Assembly (NCBI GenBank): GCA_964564025.1
Contig: CAZLZO010000018.1
Coordinates: 1 to 27,755 of the forward strand
Length of the DNA stretch: 27,755 nt
Source: DRYM01 sp964564025
GTDB lineage: Archaea; Thermoproteota; Thermoprotei_A; EX4484-217-1
Direction of reading: 5' to 3'
Part shown: piece after piece, positions 24,763 through 27,755 of the stretch
Layout of the letters: each line of letters starts with the position of its first letter
Numbering within the stretch: position 1 is the first letter of the stretch
Notes under the pieces: generated by a model
Database searches by the model: none
The model's input: the letters and a program-made list of their open reading frames with translations, nothing else
What the model was told of the DNA's origin: nothing
Program-made: the position numbers and the translations under genes

Positions 24763-25890
24763 ATGGCGCGTTTGGAGTGTCTTAGAAGTATTGTTAAAAG
24801 TGGTGTTGCATTGAAGGCGCTAGATCATGTTATTGATAGAGTTAGCTCTTTGAATAGTGGTAGGTTTCCTGTTTATATTGATGTTGTTGGTCTTGGTGGT
24901 TCTGCGCTTAGTGTGGAGGATGTAGGTGATGTTGATGTTGTTCTTCAGTGTTCTCCTAGGAAGGAGTTTATGAAGGAGTGGGAGATGTTTGAGCAGAAAC
25001 TTCAGGGGAAATTTGCTGAACTATGGTCTCTTATTATCGAGTCATCACGTTTAATGGGCAGAGCTACAATGGATTTCATTATAAAAGAGTTCTACGACGA
25101 ACTCGTAAACTTAGGCTTTAAAGACTGGTGGATTAAGGAATGGCTTGTATGGTCGCGTGTGTCGGATTTTCGATGGGCCGTAGATGAGGGTGTTTTAATA
25201 CCGTATTTTGATGAAAAGCGTCTTGTTGAGAGATATGTTAAGTATGGGTGGCATGGTAGAAGATTAGAGGTTCATGTGAAAATAGAGGGAAAAATTTTAC
25301 ATTCCAAAATACCTTATGTAACAGTTTGGACTAGGGAGAAGGGAATAGTAAAACCGGGTAAAAAGGAGCTTAGAGAATTCTTTTTGAAAGAACAGCATGA
25401 ATTACTTAGTTTATCTACTAGGGTAATTAAGGGGCTATGGCATGAGCTTCCGCCAATATATTACAGCGTAAGCTTAGCTCTTAAAAGCAAGTTTGAAATA
25501 CCTCACTATTTAATGCATGGTTTTGTTGGATTATGTCTTATTAAAAACAGAGAAATTCACGAGGAAGCTAAGAAGGCATTAGTTATGGAAATTAAGAACT
25601 TAAAGAAACTTGTTAGGAAGCAACCTAAAAGAGAACTTACAAAAATAATGAGGTATAATAGGATATTAAGAAATACATTGAAGAAAATACTGGCGTACAC
25701 GTATATTGTAAATACCATAGAACAATGCGATATAGTGATGAAGATTCTGAGCAAGATACGCAAGAAAACTATGGAGGAGTATTTGTCTGAGCTAAAAAGA
25801 TATATTCTAAGAAATGGTGTACGTCAAGGACTTAGGAAGCATATACTAGAGGAAGCATTAAAGAAGAGCATAAGAGAAGAAATCATGTGA
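24763..25890 (+). CDS. Nucleotidyltransferase-fold protein
   Basis: This is a 375-residue protein. Near the N-terminus, VVGLGGSALSVEDVGDVDVV (residues 41-60) is the polymerase-beta-type nucleotidyltransferase signature: Gly46-Ser47, then Asp56 and Asp58 as metal ligands. A possible third carboxylate lies in RRLEVHVKIEG near 168-178. The C-terminal half is helical and basic (EIKNLKKLVRKQPKRELTK). Such enzymes transfer nucleotides to RNA, protein or small molecules and include tRNA-processing enzymes, antibiotic-modifying enzymes and toxin/antitoxin proteins. The substrate here is unknown; the sequence does not look like the archaeal CCA-adding enzyme. GGTGGAGA precedes the ATG by about nine bases and a TAGTATAAAG lies upstream as a candidate TATA element. 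The first 250 bases have a G/T-rich coding strand, unlike the rest of the gene. Confidence 0.65.
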   Translation: MARLECLRSIVKSGVALKALDHVIDRVSSLNSGRFPVYIDVVGLGGSALSVEDVGDVDVVLQCSPRKEFMKEWEMFEQKLQGKFAELWSLIIESSRLMGRATMDFIIKEFYDELVNLGFKDWWIKEWLVWSRVSDFRWAVDEGVLIPYFDEKRLVERYVKYGWHGRRLEVHVKIEGKILHSKIPYVTVWTREKGIVKPGKKELREFFLKEQHELLSLSTRVIKGLWHELPPIYYSVSLALKSKFEIPHYLMHGFVGLCLIKNREIHEEAKKALVMEIKNLKKLVRKQPKRELTKIMRYNRILRNTLKKILAYTYIVNTIEQCDIVMKILSKIRKKTMEEYLSELKRYILRNGVRQGLRKHILEEALKKSIREEIM

Positions 25891-26001
25891 TTCCAAGGAA
25901 CCCTTAAAGCTTAATACATTAAGGAAAAATCAGAATGTTCTAATCATTCTTGAAGACTCCATTTTGAAGCTGTTAAGATTAATACTCGCCTAATATTGAG
26001 C

Positions 26002-26718
26002 TTATTTACTATCTTTTTCGTAGTCATTTATTTTCCGGATGTTGTTTTCTTGCTGTTTTACCAGTTTCTTTATTTCTTCTTCTATTATTGGTTTGAGTTC
26101 TTCTATTTCCTTGGTTATGTGGAATGTTATCCACTTCACCTTTCCTGCTTCTACGAGTTTCTTTACTGCTCTTTCTCTTTCTGTAAGTGCAGATGTTTTC
26201 CCGGATTTCACTTCTATGAATACTATTTCTTCTGGGTTTTTGTCGCTTAGTCCTTTGAATGCTATGTAGTCTATTGGTGTCCCGAGGAATCTTAGGTCTT
26301 TGGGGTTTATTCCTAGTTTTTGGGTTATGAGTAGTGGTGCTATGTGTTCGCTTATTTTTCCTAGGAGTGTTGTTATTGATCTTTTTATTGCGTCTTTTCT
26401 TATTTCTTCTTCTTTATCCTTAATCCACTGCTGGAATTTTAGCTCATACTCTTTCTTCATGTTTTCAAGTTTTGCTTCGTAGTCTTTCTGTATGGTTTCA
26501 ATTCTAATTTTAAGTTGATTTTCGAACGATTCTCTTAGTTGTTGCTGTATTTGTTGAAGTTCTTTTTGTCTCCATTCGTTAAAGATTTTCCTCGCTTCGT
26601 TGGCTGCTAAAGTGCTTAGTTCCTGCTGAAGCCTAATTCTGGCGCCTTTCTCTTTCAAATAAAGTATTAGGAGAAGCAATATAAGCACAATTAAAATGAG
26701 ATTTAAAGTCTCAAACAT
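26002..26718 (-). CDS. Membrane-anchored Holliday-junction-resolvase-related endonuclease
   Basis: 238 residues in three parts: a membrane helix (LNLILIVLILLLLILYL, 5-21), a long charged coiled coil (about 25-115), and a PD-(D/E)XK domain with GTPIDYIAF (Asp150) and VFIEVKSGKT (Glu169, Lys171). This arrangement is the Endonuc_Holl family (Holliday-junction-resolvase-related), common in archaea, whose cellular role is poorly known. The catalytic residues are intact. A GGAGG sits nine bases before the ATG. The gene is convergent with the nucleotidyltransferase gene. Membrane tethering suggests action on DNA entering or associated with the membrane, which would fit a defence neighbourhood, though the family is widespread outside such regions. 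Confidence 0.85.
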   Translation of the reverse strand: MFETLNLILIVLILLLLILYLKEKGARIRLQQELSTLAANEARKIFNEWRQKELQQIQQQLRESFENQLKIRIETIQKDYEAKLENMKKEYELKFQQWIKDKEEEIRKDAIKRSITTLLGKISEHIAPLLITQKLGINPKDLRFLGTPIDYIAFKGLSDKNPEEIVFIEVKSGKTSALTERERAVKKLVEAGKVKWITFHITKEIEELKPIIEEEIKKLVKQQENNIRKINDYEKDSK

Positions 26719-26756
26719 GTTCTGTTTCCTCCGAAATTTAAGTCGACTACTCTATT

Positions 26757-26764
26757 CTTATATC
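26757..26764 (-). promoter_or_regulatory. Candidate TATA box for the membrane-anchored nuclease
   Basis: The minus strand reads GATATAAG about 40 bases before the ATG at 26718. This places the transcription start near 26735, just ahead of the GGAGG at 26732-26728. Confidence 0.4.
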
Positions 26765-26922
26765 TGAACGCTTAGTTTTCGCAATAAGAGGCTAGAAACC
26801 ATACATTACTTGTCGCCTGACTCTCCGCACTATATTGGGTCGTTGAATAGAATATGGTCTATACGCATTAGTTGCGATTGCTTTTAAGGTGTTTTTCTTA
26901 GTGCTTGGTTTTAGGAATATTT

Positions 26923-27694
26923 CTATAGTTGGTAGTGTTCGGCTATTATTGTTGGTGTTAGTTTTATTTTGTACGTGTTTCCGCATTTTGTGCATTTAAT
27001 TCTTATTTGTTGGAGCCAGTGTGTTTTGTTTTCGTATAGTTCTGCTGTGTTTATTGTGTTGCATTTTGGACATTTTGTGTTGAGTGTTGCTTTTTTCATG
27101 GGGTATCTGTCGCGTATGTAAATTAGTGTTGTACGTAGTGCAAACCATGAGTCTATGGGGTCCGGGTCTATGGTGTGCATTACTAGGTTTCTATATCTTG
27201 TGATCCAGTGGATTAGGCTTACTAGTGAGTATAGGAAGTTTTTCCTCTCATTGTCGTTACGTATGTCACCGTAAAGTCTCATGGATGCTAGTTTTTTCTT
27301 TATAGCTTCTGTGCTTCCGAGATTTCCTCCTCCTAATTCTTTGTTGAAGAATTCCCTAATGTGCTTAATTACCGTGTAGGCTTTTTCGCGAGTTTCTTCT
27401 CTTGAAAGCTCTATTACGGTCTGAACGGCAGGTAAAATACGTGTTTTGAACAGCTCTTTTAACTCAGCTGATGGGGGCGAAATTAAAGCTAATGGGAAGG
27501 GAAGATATTTTTGTAATTAGCATTGAAGGAACCGCTCCTCCTCGAAGAACATACATTATTATGGCTAGGAGAAACGTGAGGCCAACAATGGCCCATGGAA
27601 TATGGTTTTCCGGTATTGGTTTGAAATAAATAATGCTAACCATAATGAATAGGACGGTTATTATAATGGAAAATACTGTAGAATCCTTATTCAT
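26923..27694 (-). pseudogene. Membrane protein with C-terminal zinc ribbon, split by a frameshift
   Basis: An upstream frame (27694-27464) encodes two membrane helices (VFSIIITVLFIMVSIIYF and AIVGLTFLLAIIMYVL) and then stops. A downstream frame ends at 26923 and has ATG 27282 as its first ordinary start, but it is open from 27516 with coding-like sequence (SAELKELFKTRILPAVQTVI, then a helix with REETREKAYTVIKHIREFF) and no ATG, GTG or TTG. A one-base skip within the overlap, perhaps in the A5 run at 27508-27512, joins them into about 255 residues. The C-terminus has CPKCNTINTAELY and IKCTKCGNTYKIKL, a four-cysteine zinc ribbon. GAGGAA and a TATA-like ATTATACTT lie ahead of ATG 27694. The function is unknown; the architecture suggests a membrane-tethered nucleic-acid or protein binder. 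Confidence 0.6.
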
Positions 27695-27755
27695 TGCAGC
27701 ATTCCTCTACAAATTAATGTTTCAAACAAAGTATAATAATGTATACACATAGTAT

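Noticed and set aside
25996..26269. Plus-strand Phe/Tyr- and Ser-rich frames
   Set aside because: They are antisense to the Holliday-junction-resolvase-related gene, whose catalytic PID and IEVKSG motifs are clear on the minus strand.

Overview
The window looks like a hyperthermophilic crenarchaeon (Thermoproteota). The DNA is A+T-rich. ATG, GTG and TTG starts are mixed, with Shine-Dalgarno motifs inside operons and TATA boxes ahead of transcription units. The gene families fit: a UPF0175/DUF3368-type toxin-antitoxin pair, a Holliday-junction-resolvase-related endonuclease, and an Argonaute module resembling the Sulfolobus one. I cannot assign a genus.

Layout. Positions 1-4898 (minus strand) hold a complete BMP-family nucleoside-type ABC importer: binding protein, double ATPase and two permeases. 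It is bracketed by a 44-base inverted repeat with one mismatch (1-44 and 5299-5342). The right copy is the end of a roughly 200-bp insertion that splits a TauE-like gene. Positions 5185-7006 are a graveyard: the split TauE remnant, a PIN toxin cut at the same breakpoint, a frameshifted UPF0175 antitoxin, and the C-terminal third of a long Argonaute. Positions 7416-10844 carry an apparently intact short-Argonaute module: an N-lobe/APAZ-like partner, a catalytically dead MID-PIWI protein, and a convergent two-helix membrane protein with a basic tail. This matches the Ago/Aga1/Aga2 abortive-infection arrangement described in Sulfolobus islandicus. Behind it lie a fragment resembling the C-terminus of the BREX protease BrxL, a small unknown gene, and a frameshifted unknown gene.

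Positions 12273-23379 (plus strand) are the most interesting part. This is a tightly packed seven-gene operon: a P-loop ATPase, a helical unknown, a Cas4-like PD-(D/E)XK nuclease with cysteines (frameshifted here), a ~1,280-residue SF2 helicase, a small unknown, a DUF1998/DrmB-like protein with a four-cysteine motif, and an amino-DNA-methyltransferase. The helicase, DUF1998 protein and methyltransferase recall DISARM. The ATPase and Cas4-like nuclease, and the absence of a DrmC phospholipase-D nuclease, make it a distinct DISARM-related system. The likely logic is that the methyltransferase marks self DNA, the helicase-DUF1998 pair loads on unmarked DNA, and the nuclease cuts it under control of the ATPase.

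Positions 23705-27694 hold an Fe-S endonuclease-III-like glycosylase with its own leaderless promoter, a nucleotidyltransferase-fold protein, a membrane-anchored Holliday-junction-resolvase-related nuclease, and a membrane zinc-ribbon protein split by a frameshift.

At least four genes are split by single-base frameshifts. Either the region is decaying or the assembly has indel errors. This matters for judging whether the large operon is functional.
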